33,909 bases of DNA from Cyclobacteriaceae bacterium (GCA_018224645.1 JAGTVG010000121.1:1-33909); one strand, 5' to 3'. Counted from the stretch's first letter, positions 9,583 through 19,686 are shown. Translations and numbers: made by a program. Notes: generated from the letters alone by a model not told the origin.

Positions 9583-10881
9583 TTACCGGAAAAGGTCAAT
9601 GACCAGATTGGCGCCAGATAAAAGGGCGATAAGCCATAAAACAGGAGATATCTTCCTATAATTGCCTGAAAGGATTTCCAGGACCACATGGCTGAGGAAT
9701 CCAAAGGCCAGTCCCGTACTGATGCTGCTTGTAAACGGCATCAGCAGGATGGTCAGAAAGACAGGGATCCCTTCCTTCAGGGAATTGAAATTTATGTTGA
9801 TTATATTCTTGAACATGTAGAAACCCACAATCACAAGGGCAGGTGCCGTGGCATATGCCGGAACAATTCCGATCACCGGGGCAAAAAATAAAGCCAGAAG
9901 GAACAGGAAAGCCGTGATCATGCTGGCAAATCCCGTTCGTGCTCCGGCGGCAATTCCTGAAGCCGATTCCACATACGTGGTAACCGTAGAGGTGCCCAAT
10001 AATGATCCAAGGAGAGTGGCAATGGCATCAGCAGAAAGGATCCTTTTTAATTTCGGAATTTTCCCTTTTTTATCGATCATATCCGCTTCATAAGCGCAAC
10101 CGATGATGGTCCCGATCGAGTCAAACAGGTCAACGTAGAGGAAGGAAAAGATCACACCTGCCAGGCTGAGGCTCAATGCCTGCCCGATATCCAGTTGAAA
10201 GGCAATCGGCTGAATGGAAGGCGGGGCAGAGAGATAGATTCCCGGTGGCTGAATATTTCCCAGAACCATGGCAACTGCCACAATGAACAGGATTCCCAGA
10301 AGAATACTTCCCCTGATTTTCCGGAATTCGAAAAATACGATGAGCAGTAATCCGCATAAACTGATCAATACCGTTCCGGTCAGCATGCCAAGTTTTAAAA
10401 AAGTATTTTCACCCCTGATCACCAGTCCCATATTCTGAAAGCCGATAAATGCGATCAGTAAACCGATCCCGGCCGGAACGGCCAGCTTCAGTGATTCCGG
10501 GATTGCATCCGCCAGCTTTTCGCGGAACCCGAGGATGGTCAGCAGCAGAAACAGGATACCGGAAACAAAAACGACTCCCAGTGCGACAGGCCAAGCAATT
10601 CCCATGCCGAGAACAATTGAATAGGTAAAAAAGCTGTTCAGTCCCAGTCCGGGTGCCATCGCGAAAGGGACATTGGCCAGGAGGGCTACAATTAACGTTC
10701 CGGCAAAGGAAGCCAGGCAGGTTACCGTGATGAGGGCCTGTTTATCCATCCCCGTCTCAGCCAGCATATTCGGATGGAGGAAGATGATATATGCCATGGT
10801 CAGAAATGTGGTGATACCGCCGATAACCTCCTTTTTTATGGAAGTATTTTTTTCTTTCAGTCTGAAAAATTTATTAATCAT
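9583..10881 (-). CDS. NCS2 family permease (AzgA/GhxP-like purine permease)
   Basis: 432 aa hydrophobic; RLKEKNTSIKKEVIGGITTFLTMAYIIFLHPNML, VPFAMAPGLGLNSFFTYSIVLGMG, YVDLFDSIGTIIGCAYEADMIDKKGKIPKLKRILSADAIATLLGSLLGTSTVTTYVESASGIAAGARTG. Confidence 0.93.
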   Translation of the reverse strand: MINKFFRLKEKNTSIKKEVIGGITTFLTMAYIIFLHPNMLAETGMDKQALITVTCLASFAGTLIVALLANVPFAMAPGLGLNSFFTYSIVLGMGIAWPVALGVVFVSGILFLLLTILGFREKLADAIPESLKLAVPAGIGLLIAFIGFQNMGLVIRGENTFLKLGMLTGTVLISLCGLLLIVFFEFRKIRGSILLGILFIVAVAMVLGNIQPPGIYLSAPPSIQPIAFQLDIGQALSLSLAGVIFSFLYVDLFDSIGTIIGCAYEADMIDKKGKIPKLKRILSADAIATLLGSLLGTSTVTTYVESASGIAAGARTGFASMITAFLFLLALFFAPVIGIVPAYATAPALVIVGFYMFKNIININFNSLKEGIPVFLTILLMPFTSSISTGLAFGFLSHVVLEILSGNYRKISPVLWLIALLSGANLVIDLFR

Positions 10882-11036
10882 GCATAAGCTTATTCCCGAA
10901 GCAATCTCAAATTAGAAATAAATTATTAATAATATAATGTCACAAGGAATTGATTCGAAATCATGGTCATGAAATACCAAAATGCATATCTTTATGGCCA
11001 AATGAAAAGATTTTTCAAATAGTCCCATTTCATTCC

Positions 11037-12485
11037 ATGCGAAAAAAAACAAAGATCGTCGCGACCATCTCAGACAAAAAATGTGATGTTGATCTCATCC
11101 ATAAGCTGAGGGACAATGGTCTGAATGTTGTCAGGTTGAATACTGCCCATATGGATTTCAACTCAGCCATGAAGGTGATCAAGGATGTTAGGGCGGTTTC
11201 TGACAGTATTGCTATTTTGATTGATACCAAGGGACCAGAGATCCGGACAACTTCGTCGGATGGACCGATCCACGTCACATTTGGTGACCGGATCAAATTA
11301 AAGGGCGATCCAGATAGTAACACCACCGCTTCCTGCCTCAATGTGAATTATAAAAACTTTGTTCAGGATGTTCCTGCCGGAAGCCGGATCCTGATCGATG
11401 ACGGGAGTGTTGAATTGGTTGTTCTTCAGAAGGAAAACGATCACCTGATCTGTGAAGTGAAAAATCAAGGCGTCATCGAAGGCAGAAAAAGTGTGAACAT
11501 TCCTTCAGTGCATGTCACTTTGCCTTCCCTCAGTGAAAAGGACAGGGATTTCATCGTGTTCGCTATTGAACATGATCTTGATTTTATTGCCCATTCCTTT
11601 GTCAGAAGTAAGAAGGATGTGCTGGCCATCCAGGAGATCCTTGACGAAAAGAAAAGTCAGATCAAAATCATCGCCAAAATTGAAAACCAGCAGGGCGTTG
11701 ATAACATTGATGAGATCCTTGATTATGCCTATGGTATCATGGTGGCAAGGGGAGACCTTGCCGTGGAGATCCCCCAGGAAAAAATACCGGGCATACAGAA
11801 ACAACTGATCGAGAAATGTATGCGGCGGCGGAAACCGGTAATCATCGCCACGCAGATGCTTCATTCCATGATCAGGAATCCAAGGCCAACCCGTGCAGAG
11901 ATCAGCGATGTAGCCAATGCCATCTACGATGGTACCGATGCGATCATGCTGAGCGGTGAAACGGCTTATGGAGATTATCCGGTGGAATCGGTCAGGACCA
12001 TGAGTGAGATTGCCATTGAGACGGAAAAGATAAAACCTTCCATCATAGAATTACCACAGGTAGTCCTGAACAGCGATGTAACTGCTTTACTGACGATCGC
12101 AGCAGTAAAAGCATCCGTTGAACTGAATGCAAAGGCGATTATCTGTGACACCATGGATGGACGTTCGATCAGGGCCATGGCAGCTTATCGGGGGCGGAAC
12201 ATTATATTTGCTCAGTGTTATAAAAAACGGGTAATGAGGGAACTTGCACTTTCCTATGGCGTTTATCCCAATTACCAGGATCTGACAGATAGAAACCTTG
12301 ATTTTGTGCTTCCGGCAATAAACATCCTGCTGAAAAATTGGGATGTACGCCAGGATGACCGGATTGTGGTGGTGGCAGGCGATCATCAGTGGGAATCAGG
12401 CATTTCCAATATAGCCATCAAAACGGTAAGAGGATTTTTGAAAAAATTAAATGTTGCTGATAAATTAATGAAAAATGAGCATTAG
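11037..12485 (+). CDS. pyk: Pyruvate kinase
   Basis: MRKKTKIVATISDKKCDVDLI...VVRLNTAHM...ILIDTKGPEIRT...KIENQQGVDNIDEIL...GIMVARGDLAVEIP...PVIIATQMLHSMI...PTRAEISDVANAIYDGTDAIMLSGETAYGDYPVE. ATG at 11037 preferred over the upstream ORF start at 10950. Confidence 0.95.
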   Translation: MRKKTKIVATISDKKCDVDLIHKLRDNGLNVVRLNTAHMDFNSAMKVIKDVRAVSDSIAILIDTKGPEIRTTSSDGPIHVTFGDRIKLKGDPDSNTTASCLNVNYKNFVQDVPAGSRILIDDGSVELVVLQKENDHLICEVKNQGVIEGRKSVNIPSVHVTLPSLSEKDRDFIVFAIEHDLDFIAHSFVRSKKDVLAIQEILDEKKSQIKIIAKIENQQGVDNIDEILDYAYGIMVARGDLAVEIPQEKIPGIQKQLIEKCMRRRKPVIIATQMLHSMIRNPRPTRAEISDVANAIYDGTDAIMLSGETAYGDYPVESVRTMSEIAIETEKIKPSIIELPQVVLNSDVTALLTIAAVKASVELNAKAIICDTMDGRSIRAMAAYRGRNIIFAQCYKKRVMRELALSYGVYPNYQDLTDRNLDFVLPAINILLKNWDVRQDDRIVVVAGDHQWESGISNIAIKTVRGFLKKLNVADKLMKNEH

Positions 12486-13248
12486 ACCTTATATCCTGAA
12501 CGAGATCAACTGGGAAATGGTTGGATCAACTGATTATGAGATCGCTGTTTTACCCTGGGGGGCTACGGAAGCCCATAATTATCACATGCCCTATGGAACC
12601 GACAACATACAGAATGAATATATCGCTGCAGAGGCTGCCCGGCTTGCATGGGAAAAAGGCGTGAAAGTGGTGGTGCTTCCCAATATTCCATTCGGCGTGA
12701 ATACCCAGCAACTCGATATTAAGCTGACCATCAATATGAGCCCTTCCACCCAGGCTTTTGTCCTCCGGGATGTGGTGGATGCCCTGTATGGCCAGGGAAT
12801 CCGGAAACTCGTCGTTTTTAACGGGCATGGGGGAAATGATTTCCGTCAGATGATCCGTGAAATCAAAGCCGATTTTCCTGATTTTTTTATCTGTTCATTG
12901 AACTGGTTCCAGGCGGATAAAAACTGGGATAAGTATTTTGAGGATACAGGTGATCATGCCGGTGAAATGGAAACGAGCATCATGATGAACATCGTGCCGG
13001 AATGGCTGCTTCCCCTGGAAAAAGCAGGTGATGGAAAAAGCCGGAAACTGAAATTCAAGGGGAGGGATGAAGGCTGGCTCTGGGCGCCCAGGGAATGGAC
13101 AGCGGTGACAAAGGATACCGGGATTGGCAATCCGGCTAAAGCCACGCCTGAAAAAGGAAAAAGATACCTTGATTCGGCAATCCGGAAAATCGCCGAATTT
13201 CTCATTGAACTGAATGCCACCTCACCCGGTGATGTATATATCGATTAA
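12475..13248 (+). CDS. Creatininase family protein
   Basis: IAVLPWGATEAHNYHMPYGTDNIQNEYIAAEAA, KLVVFNGHGGNDFRQMIREI, TGDHAGEMETSIMM. Start overlaps the 3' end of pyk by 11 bp. Confidence 0.88.
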   Translation: MSIRPYILNEINWEMVGSTDYEIAVLPWGATEAHNYHMPYGTDNIQNEYIAAEAARLAWEKGVKVVVLPNIPFGVNTQQLDIKLTINMSPSTQAFVLRDVVDALYGQGIRKLVVFNGHGGNDFRQMIREIKADFPDFFICSLNWFQADKNWDKYFEDTGDHAGEMETSIMMNIVPEWLLPLEKAGDGKSRKLKFKGRDEGWLWAPREWTAVTKDTGIGNPAKATPEKGKRYLDSAIRKIAEFLIELNATSPGDVYID

Positions 13249-13264
13249 ATTCTGAAGACATCCT

Positions 13265-14278
13265 ATGATGCCTGATAACAAGATTCTCATTTCCTTTGAG
13301 AGGCTTAAAAGTCAACTGAACAGCATATTGATTGAATATGGTTTCACCCGGCAAAAGGCGGATCTGCTTTCCGGGATATTTGCCGGGTCAAGCCTGGATG
13401 GTGTTTACTCTCATGGCGTTAACCGTTTCGCACGTTTTATTCAGACGGTGAAAATGGGAATTGTACAAATTGACGAAGAACCGGAGCTGCTGAATTCATC
13501 AGGATCGGTGGAACAATGGAACGGCAACGGTGGACCGGGAATCCTGAATGCCCTCCGCATGATGGAAAGGGCGGTGGAGATCGCCGGAGAATCAGGGATC
13601 GGCTGTGTGGGATTGAACAATACGAATCACTGGATGAGGGGTGGGACCTATGGCTGGCTGGCGGCGGAAAAGGGAAAAATAGGCATATGTTTTACCAATA
13701 CCAAACCCAATATGGTTCCCTGGGGAGGGGCTGAAAAAAGGATCGGCAATAATCCGCTGGTCATTGCCATACCCCGGGAAAAAGGTCATATCGTACTCGA
13801 TATGGCGATGTCCCAGTATTCATTTGGTAAAATTCAGGAATATGCCATGCGGCATCAGGAACTTCCATTCCCTGGAGGATTTGATGATCTCGGGAACCTT
13901 ACGCACGATCCGGAGATTATATTAAAAAATGAAAAGACGATTCCGATCGGATTCTGGAAAGGCAGTGCCCTCTCCTTTGTCCTTGATATCCTTGCAACCC
14001 TGGTTTCCGGTGGCGACAGCGCCTCCCGAATCGAAGGCAGGGAGGAAGAATACGGACTTTCACAGGTCTTTATAGCCATTCAGCCTGGGTTTCTGCCGGA
14101 AAATGAAAAGGACAGGCTGATCGGAGAGATCATTTCCTTTACAAAGAATGTCCCCGGTTTCCGTGAGGGTGATAAGATCTATTATCCGGGTGAAAAAACC
14201 CTTTTCATACGCGAGTTGAACCGGAAAGAGGGGATTCCGGTGAGCGAAAAAGTATGGACTGAAATTTTAAACCTCTGA
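13265..14278 (+). CDS. Malate/L-lactate dehydrogenase (Ldh/YlbC/DlgD/AllD) family oxidoreductase
   Basis: GSSLDGVYSHGVNRFARFIQTVKMG, IGCVGLNNTNHWMRGGTYGWLAAEKGKIGICFTNTKPNMVPWGGAEKRIGNNPLVIAIP, HIVLDMAMSQYSFGKI. Confidence 0.9.
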   Translation: MMPDNKILISFERLKSQLNSILIEYGFTRQKADLLSGIFAGSSLDGVYSHGVNRFARFIQTVKMGIVQIDEEPELLNSSGSVEQWNGNGGPGILNALRMMERAVEIAGESGIGCVGLNNTNHWMRGGTYGWLAAEKGKIGICFTNTKPNMVPWGGAEKRIGNNPLVIAIPREKGHIVLDMAMSQYSFGKIQEYAMRHQELPFPGGFDDLGNLTHDPEIILKNEKTIPIGFWKGSALSFVLDILATLVSGGDSASRIEGREEEYGLSQVFIAIQPGFLPENEKDRLIGEIISFTKNVPGFREGDKIYYPGEKTLFIRELNRKEGIPVSEKVWTEILNL

Positions 14279-14280
14279 AA

Positions 14281-15969
14281 ATGCCAGGGTTGAACCTTTT
14301 CATCATATTGCTCTTGTTCATTTTTTCCTGTACAGGGGAAAAATACGGTACTGGAGATGAGAGGATCGTTGTACTTACGTTCGATGATGCGGTCAGATCA
14401 CACCTGACTGTGGTGGCACCGATGTTGAAAAAGTACAATTTTCCGGCTACTTTTTTTGTGACCCATGCATTCATGGATGATTCCGTCAATTTCCTCACCT
14501 GGAGGGAAATAGGGGAACTTCATAAAATGGGCTTTGAAATCGGGAACCATAGCTGGACACATCCCGATTTTTCCCAGCCGGAAAATGCTGCCGGACTTGC
14601 AGGAGAGCTTGGATTGGTAAACTGGCAATTGATGCGACAGGGTGTTCCTGAACCTGTGAGCTTTGCCTGGACAGGAAATGGTTTCGGTCCGGAAGCTTTA
14701 CGGGTTTTGCAGGAACAGGGAATCCGTTTTGCCAGAAGGGGTATGCAACCCGAAGTTCCTTACGGGAAACTGCAGCCTGGGCCTGTGTATATGCCTGATC
14801 AACATCACCGCTTACTGATCCCTACTACCAGAGACGCATATCCGGATATGCAATTATCCGATTATATTCGGGCCATTGAACAGGCGGAAGATGGCAGGAT
14901 TGTTGTCCTGCAGTTTCATGGTGTGCCGGATCCCATCCATCCCTGGGTACACACGGAACCGGAAATGCTTGAAAAATGTTTCAATTACCTGCAGCAGAAT
15001 GCTTATAAAGTGATGGCCTTGCGTGACCTTGAATCCTGGCTGCCGGATTCTGATCCTGTGGATCCCCTGGTAAACAAAAGGCATGTCCTCGGCGATCCGG
15101 ATGATCTCAGGTGGCCGCAGGAAGTGTTATCCACGAGAGAGGATAGGGATTTCTGGATAGGCATCATGAAAGCATTCAATTACAGCATTGCTGAAATGGC
15201 CGGTGTTTTCGGCTGGCCTGAAAAAGAAATGCAGGAGGTAATTCAATCATCCTCATTTTCCCCGGTCCTGCCGGCCCCTGATCAGATAATGGTCCTGCCT
15301 TATCCTGGCGGAAGGCATCCCCGGATCAGTTTCAGGGAAGGCATGTTAAGCCCGATGAGAGGAACCAAGGTCGGCATATTTTTACCGTGGGATCCACAGG
15401 ATTACCTTCTACTCGACCTCCCGGAAGCTGTTTTCAGCCAGTACGGACTTACTTTTCTGGGACACAAACATATCCCGACTTTTTTTGATTTCCGCAAAAT
15501 AAAAATACAGAACCGCGACTGGGTCCTGCATCCGGACGGACATGTGACCAACTCTTGGGAGCTTCCGAACCGCATGGTGATCGGTGCTGAAATTTATCCG
15601 GGTCGGGAGCAGGTGTATATGGATTTGTGGATGTATAACGGCACCAGGGATACCACATTTACTGATATGCAGACGCAGATTTGCATCATGTTCAGGGGAG
15701 CTGAAAATTTCGATTCGCTCACGAATGAAAATAAACTTTTTCAGGATCCGGTCGCCGCTGTCAGGTCGGAAGATGGAGAGCGCTGGATACTGACTGCATG
15801 GGAAGGATGCAATCATGCCTGGGGAAATGAAGATTGCCCATGCATGCATTCCGATCCTGTTTTACCTGATTGTGCTCCTGGAGATACGGTCCGCGTATCT
15901 GGAAAGATATGGTTTTCCATGAATGAAAAAATAAACCTGGAAATGAATAATTACAAAATAAAAGAATAA
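14281..15969 (+). CDS. Polysaccharide deacetylase (NodB-like) lipoprotein with a long uncharacterised C-terminal region
   Basis: LLLFIFSC lipobox; IVVLTFDDAVRSHLTVVAPMLKKYNFPATFFVTHAFMDD; FEIGNHSWTHPDF; SFAWTGNGFGPEAL; then about 300 aa not matched to a family by eye. Confidence 0.85.
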   Translation: MPGLNLFIILLLFIFSCTGEKYGTGDERIVVLTFDDAVRSHLTVVAPMLKKYNFPATFFVTHAFMDDSVNFLTWREIGELHKMGFEIGNHSWTHPDFSQPENAAGLAGELGLVNWQLMRQGVPEPVSFAWTGNGFGPEALRVLQEQGIRFARRGMQPEVPYGKLQPGPVYMPDQHHRLLIPTTRDAYPDMQLSDYIRAIEQAEDGRIVVLQFHGVPDPIHPWVHTEPEMLEKCFNYLQQNAYKVMALRDLESWLPDSDPVDPLVNKRHVLGDPDDLRWPQEVLSTREDRDFWIGIMKAFNYSIAEMAGVFGWPEKEMQEVIQSSSFSPVLPAPDQIMVLPYPGGRHPRISFREGMLSPMRGTKVGIFLPWDPQDYLLLDLPEAVFSQYGLTFLGHKHIPTFFDFRKIKIQNRDWVLHPDGHVTNSWELPNRMVIGAEIYPGREQVYMDLWMYNGTRDTTFTDMQTQICIMFRGAENFDSLTNENKLFQDPVAAVRSEDGERWILTAWEGCNHAWGNEDCPCMHSDPVLPDCAPGDTVRVSGKIWFSMNEKINLEMNNYKIKE

Positions 15970-15972
15970 AAT

Positions 15973-16761
15973 ATGAAGCTCGATCGCAGGAAATTTATAC
16001 AGCAGGCAGGGCTGACTGCCGGTGCGGTTTTGGCCGGAAATTATGTTTATCCTGCTGAAAACCCCGGGATTACACATATCCTTTCCCTGAGTTTTGATGA
16101 TGGTTTTGCCAGATCCTTTATTAAAACGGCTGATATCTATGAAAAATATGGATTGAAGGCCTGTTTCAACGTGATTGCCTCGGGCGGAACCCCTGGCTTC
16201 AAAGGAGTGGATGATTATATCCTTCCGGGGACTATGGGTGATTTTGACCTATGGAATGAACTTCAGGACCGGGGCCATGAGGTCATGCCTCACAGCTACA
16301 AACATGCCAACCTGACACAGATACCCATGGAAGAGGTAAAGGATCTGTTCACCAGATGCATGGATGTTTTCGCAGATCAACTGAAGGGATTCAAACCTGA
16401 GAATTCCATTTATAACTTCCCGTTTAACGCCTCCAATCCCGAGGTGGAATCCTGGATAGGAAAGAGAGTGATGGCTTTTCGGACAGCGGGTGACCTCGTC
16501 AATCCCATGCCGGACCGGAAACGGAAAAAACTAACCTGTATCAGCCAGGGTCCGGATAATATAGATGATTACCTTTCCGCTCAGGTGGATAAATTCCTCG
16601 GGTCAGCCGGAGGATGGTTTATTTTTAACACCCATGGACTGGATGGGGAAGGATGGGGGCCGCTGAGTTCCGGGCTGTTGGATGAAATGCTGGCAGAATT
16701 TGTTGAAATGAAACACGTAGCGGTGTTGCCTGTCGGGACAGCATACAGGCAATTTGGCTGA
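15973..16761 (+). CDS. Polysaccharide deacetylase family protein with Tat-like leader
   Basis: MKLDRRKFIQQAGLTAGAVLAG; ILSLSFDDGFARSFIKTADIYEKYGLKACFNVIA; HEVMPHSYKHANLTQIPMEEV; NFPFNASNPEV. Confidence 0.85.
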   Translation: MKLDRRKFIQQAGLTAGAVLAGNYVYPAENPGITHILSLSFDDGFARSFIKTADIYEKYGLKACFNVIASGGTPGFKGVDDYILPGTMGDFDLWNELQDRGHEVMPHSYKHANLTQIPMEEVKDLFTRCMDVFADQLKGFKPENSIYNFPFNASNPEVESWIGKRVMAFRTAGDLVNPMPDRKRKKLTCISQGPDNIDDYLSAQVDKFLGSAGGWFIFNTHGLDGEGWGPLSSGLLDEMLAEFVEMKHVAVLPVGTAYRQFG

Positions 16762-16776
16762 TTACCGTGAAACTGG

Positions 16777-17688
16777 ATGAAAACCTATGATGTATTCGGT
16801 ATAGGGGCCGTTACCGTTGATCTGATCGGGAAGGCAGCTTACTGGCCTGGTTCCGGTGATAAAGTACGGCTTGATTCGCTTGAAATGTTTGATGGCGGGT
16901 TGACCGGTACAGCGATTGTAGCGGTTGCCCGTTTGGGTGGAAAGGCGGGGATCGGTGCTAAACTGGGTTATTCTTACTGGTCCCAACGAGCCATAACGGC
17001 TTTGGAAAATGAAAGTGTCGACACTTCATGTATCCTGCGCCGCCATGGATGTGAACCGGTCATTTCTATGATCATTACCAACCAGGAGGATTATGAAAGG
17101 AATATCTTTTTTTCAAGAAAGGGTGTGAGTTATCCCATGCCGGAAGAACTGCCTGATCCTGATTGGTACTTGAAGACAAGCGTGCTTATGATCGATCATG
17201 GCACGGGAAAAGCCGGAGTTGAGGCTGCGAGGCTGGCCTCACAACATGGCGTGGAGGTGATGATCGATGCGGAACGCGTGGAGCCCGGGCTGGAAGAAAT
17301 GTTCGAATTTTGCAATCATATTGTGGTTTCCCGGAAATTTGCCCTGATGTATTCCGGTGTGGAAAAGGTTGAAAAAGCCGCTTTTACTCTCAGAAAGTTC
17401 CCGGAACAGACAATAATCATTACCCTGGGGGAAATGGGACTTATCGGATTGTCCGGCACTCTTGAATTTTCGGTTCCCGGGCACCAGGTAACTGTGGACG
17501 ATACCACGGGGTGCGGGGATGTATTTCATGGCGCCTATGCCCTTGCCATTGCCCGGAAAAAATCTGTTCCGGAGGCAGCCCGTTATGCAAATGCTGCTGC
17601 TGCACTTTCGGCTACCAAAACAGGTGGCCGTGCTGGTATTCCCACGTCGGCTCAGCTTCAAAAATTCCTTCGGGAAAATTCAGGTTGA
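16777..17688 (+). CDS. PfkB family carbohydrate kinase
   Basis: YDVFGIGAVTVDLIGKAAYWPGSGDKV; FDGGLTGTAIVAVARLGGKAGIGAKLG; C-terminal VDDTTGCGDVFHGAYALAIARKKSVPEAARYANAAAALSATKTGGRAGIP (anion-hole GCGD). Confidence 0.92.
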   Translation: MKTYDVFGIGAVTVDLIGKAAYWPGSGDKVRLDSLEMFDGGLTGTAIVAVARLGGKAGIGAKLGYSYWSQRAITALENESVDTSCILRRHGCEPVISMIITNQEDYERNIFFSRKGVSYPMPEELPDPDWYLKTSVLMIDHGTGKAGVEAARLASQHGVEVMIDAERVEPGLEEMFEFCNHIVVSRKFALMYSGVEKVEKAAFTLRKFPEQTIIITLGEMGLIGLSGTLEFSVPGHQVTVDDTTGCGDVFHGAYALAIARKKSVPEAARYANAAAALSATKTGGRAGIPTSAQLQKFLRENSG

Positions 17689-18061
17689 GCAGGAGGAATG
17701 TTTGGAGTTTGATATTTACATTGATGAAATCCAGTTATACTTTTAAAATCAGACTTCCGCTCATTTTTCTTTCAACAACCATCATGTCCTTCAGCAGGAA
17801 TTTTGATAATTCCTTATGAGACAACCTCTTAGGGAAAAAATGTTTACAGGCCAGGAAAATATGAATGTCCTGATTTTTCGTAAGTCACCTTAAACCCGTC
17901 ATTGCTAGTTTGTGGATGTTACCCTGATCTAACCCGTCCGGAATTACAAAAATTACCATGTTTCGGCAGAAAAACGCAACGGGTAAAAAAAATCAGAAAT
18001 TAAATGGGTTTGATTTTATAAATTTTGTATTTTTCTGGATACACCCTTTAATAATCGAACC

Positions 18062-19669
18062 TTGTTTCAGATCAAAAGTCAAATCAATGTAAACGCCCCC
18101 GAATTTAAAAATAAGCAGGCGGAAGTACGTGAGCAGGTGAAAAATTATCACAATATTCTTAAATCCGTGATCGACCGGTCCTCATCCGATGCTGTTAAAA
18201 AACACAGAGACCGGGGCAAGCTCCTCGCGAGGGAAAGAATAAATCTGGTCCTGGACCCGGATACTCCTTTCCTGGAATTATCCCCCCTGGCGGCCTATGG
18301 GATGCATGATAACCAGTTTCCTTCAGCTGGGATCATAACGGGGATTGGCGTGATCTCTGGTCATGAAACAGTGATCGTAGCCAATGATGCCAGTGTAAAG
18401 GGAGGAACCTATATCAGGGAAACCATCAAAAAACATATCAGGGCACAGGAAATTGCCATACAGAATCATCTTCCATGTCTTTACATGGTAGATTCCGGAG
18501 GTGTATTCCTTCCTGAGCAGGCGCGGGTATTTCCGGATAAATATGATTTCGGAAGGTTTTTTTATAACCAGGCAAAATTATCAGCCATGGGTTTATCCCA
18601 GATTTCGATCGTCATGGGTTCTTGCACGGCGGGCGGAGCATACGTACCGGCAATGAGTGATGAAACAATCATTGTCAGGAATCAGGGCACCATTTTTATT
18701 GGAGGACCGCCCCTGGTGAAAGCCGCTACCGGCGAGGTGGTCGATGCAGAAACATTGGGGGGGGCCGAGATCCATACATCAACATCTGGCGTAGCCGATC
18801 ACCTGGCTGAAAACGATCGCCATGCCCTTCAGATTGCCAGGAATATTTTCAGGACCATGCCGGTAAAATCTGGCTTCCACTTTGAGCGGATCAATCCGGA
18901 GGAACCGGCTTATGATCCTGAGGAATTATATGGACTGGTTCCACTGAATCTGAAAATACCTGTTGATGCCAGGGAGATCATTGCAAGGATTGTCGATGGA
19001 AGCAGGTTTCATGAATTCAAGGCTGAATATGCGCCCACCCTGGTGACAGGATTCGCCCACCTGATGGGTTACCCGGTAGGAATACTCGCCAATAATGGCG
19101 TGTTTTTTTCGGAGACATCCCTGAAGGGCGCTCACTTCATTGAATTATGTGCATTCAGGAAAATTCCATTGATCTTTCTGCAGAACATAACCGGTTTTAT
19201 CGTGGGAAAAGAATATGAACATAAGGGGATCGCCAGGGATGGAGCCAAACTCGTTCATGCGGTCGCTAATGTCCAGGTTCCGAAATTCACCGTCATTGCA
19301 GGCGGATCTTTCGGTGCCGGAAATTATGCCATGGCGGGAAGGGCCTACGAACCCAATTTGCTTTTCATGTGGCCAAATGCTAAAATTTCGGTCATGGGGG
19401 GTGAACAGGCTGCCGAAGTGCTGATCACCATCAGGGAAGACAAACTTAATGCCATGGGAAAATCCCTGGGTGATGCTGAACGGAAAAAGATATACGAAGA
19501 AACCATCAGAAAATATGAGGAAGAAGGTTCGGCCTATCATTCTACAGCGCGGCTATGGGATGATGGGATCATCGATCCTGTGGATACACGGAAAATTTTG
19601 GCGATGGGTATCGCCATGTCGCTGAACCGGGAAATCCCTGAACCAAAATTCGGAATTTACCGGATGTAA
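18062..19669 (+). CDS. Acyl-CoA carboxylase carboxyltransferase (beta) subunit, methylcrotonyl-CoA/geranyl-CoA carboxylase type
   Basis: [131 protein letters not shown] start at 18062; in-frame TGA at 18011 and no ATG between. Confidence 0.92.
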   Translation: MFQIKSQINVNAPEFKNKQAEVREQVKNYHNILKSVIDRSSSDAVKKHRDRGKLLARERINLVLDPDTPFLELSPLAAYGMHDNQFPSAGIITGIGVISGHETVIVANDASVKGGTYIRETIKKHIRAQEIAIQNHLPCLYMVDSGGVFLPEQARVFPDKYDFGRFFYNQAKLSAMGLSQISIVMGSCTAGGAYVPAMSDETIIVRNQGTIFIGGPPLVKAATGEVVDAETLGGAEIHTSTSGVADHLAENDRHALQIARNIFRTMPVKSGFHFERINPEEPAYDPEELYGLVPLNLKIPVDAREIIARIVDGSRFHEFKAEYAPTLVTGFAHLMGYPVGILANNGVFFSETSLKGAHFIELCAFRKIPLIFLQNITGFIVGKEYEHKGIARDGAKLVHAVANVQVPKFTVIAGGSFGAGNYAMAGRAYEPNLLFMWPNAKISVMGGEQAAEVLITIREDKLNAMGKSLGDAERKKIYEETIRKYEEEGSAYHSTARLWDDGIIDPVDTRKILAMGIAMSLNREIPEPKFGIYRM

Positions 19670-19686
19670 CAGTTTAAGCAGTTTAT

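Noticed and set aside
10987-10994. Bacteroidetes-type -7 promoter (TATCTTTA resembling TAnnTTTG) upstream of pyk
   Set aside because: One mismatch to consensus and no suitably spaced -33 TTTG element; not supportable without TSS data.
10950-11036. N-terminal extension of pyruvate kinase in the ORF track
   Set aside because: The ATG at 11037 begins directly at the conserved MRKKTKIVATIS start; the upstream 29 residues look like translated leader/promoter DNA.
17519-17746. 75-aa and 102-aa plus-strand ORFs over the 3' end of the PfkB gene
   Set aside because: Mostly overlap PfkB in other frames with no motifs; only the short leader-like tail in the following gap is mentioned, as low interest.
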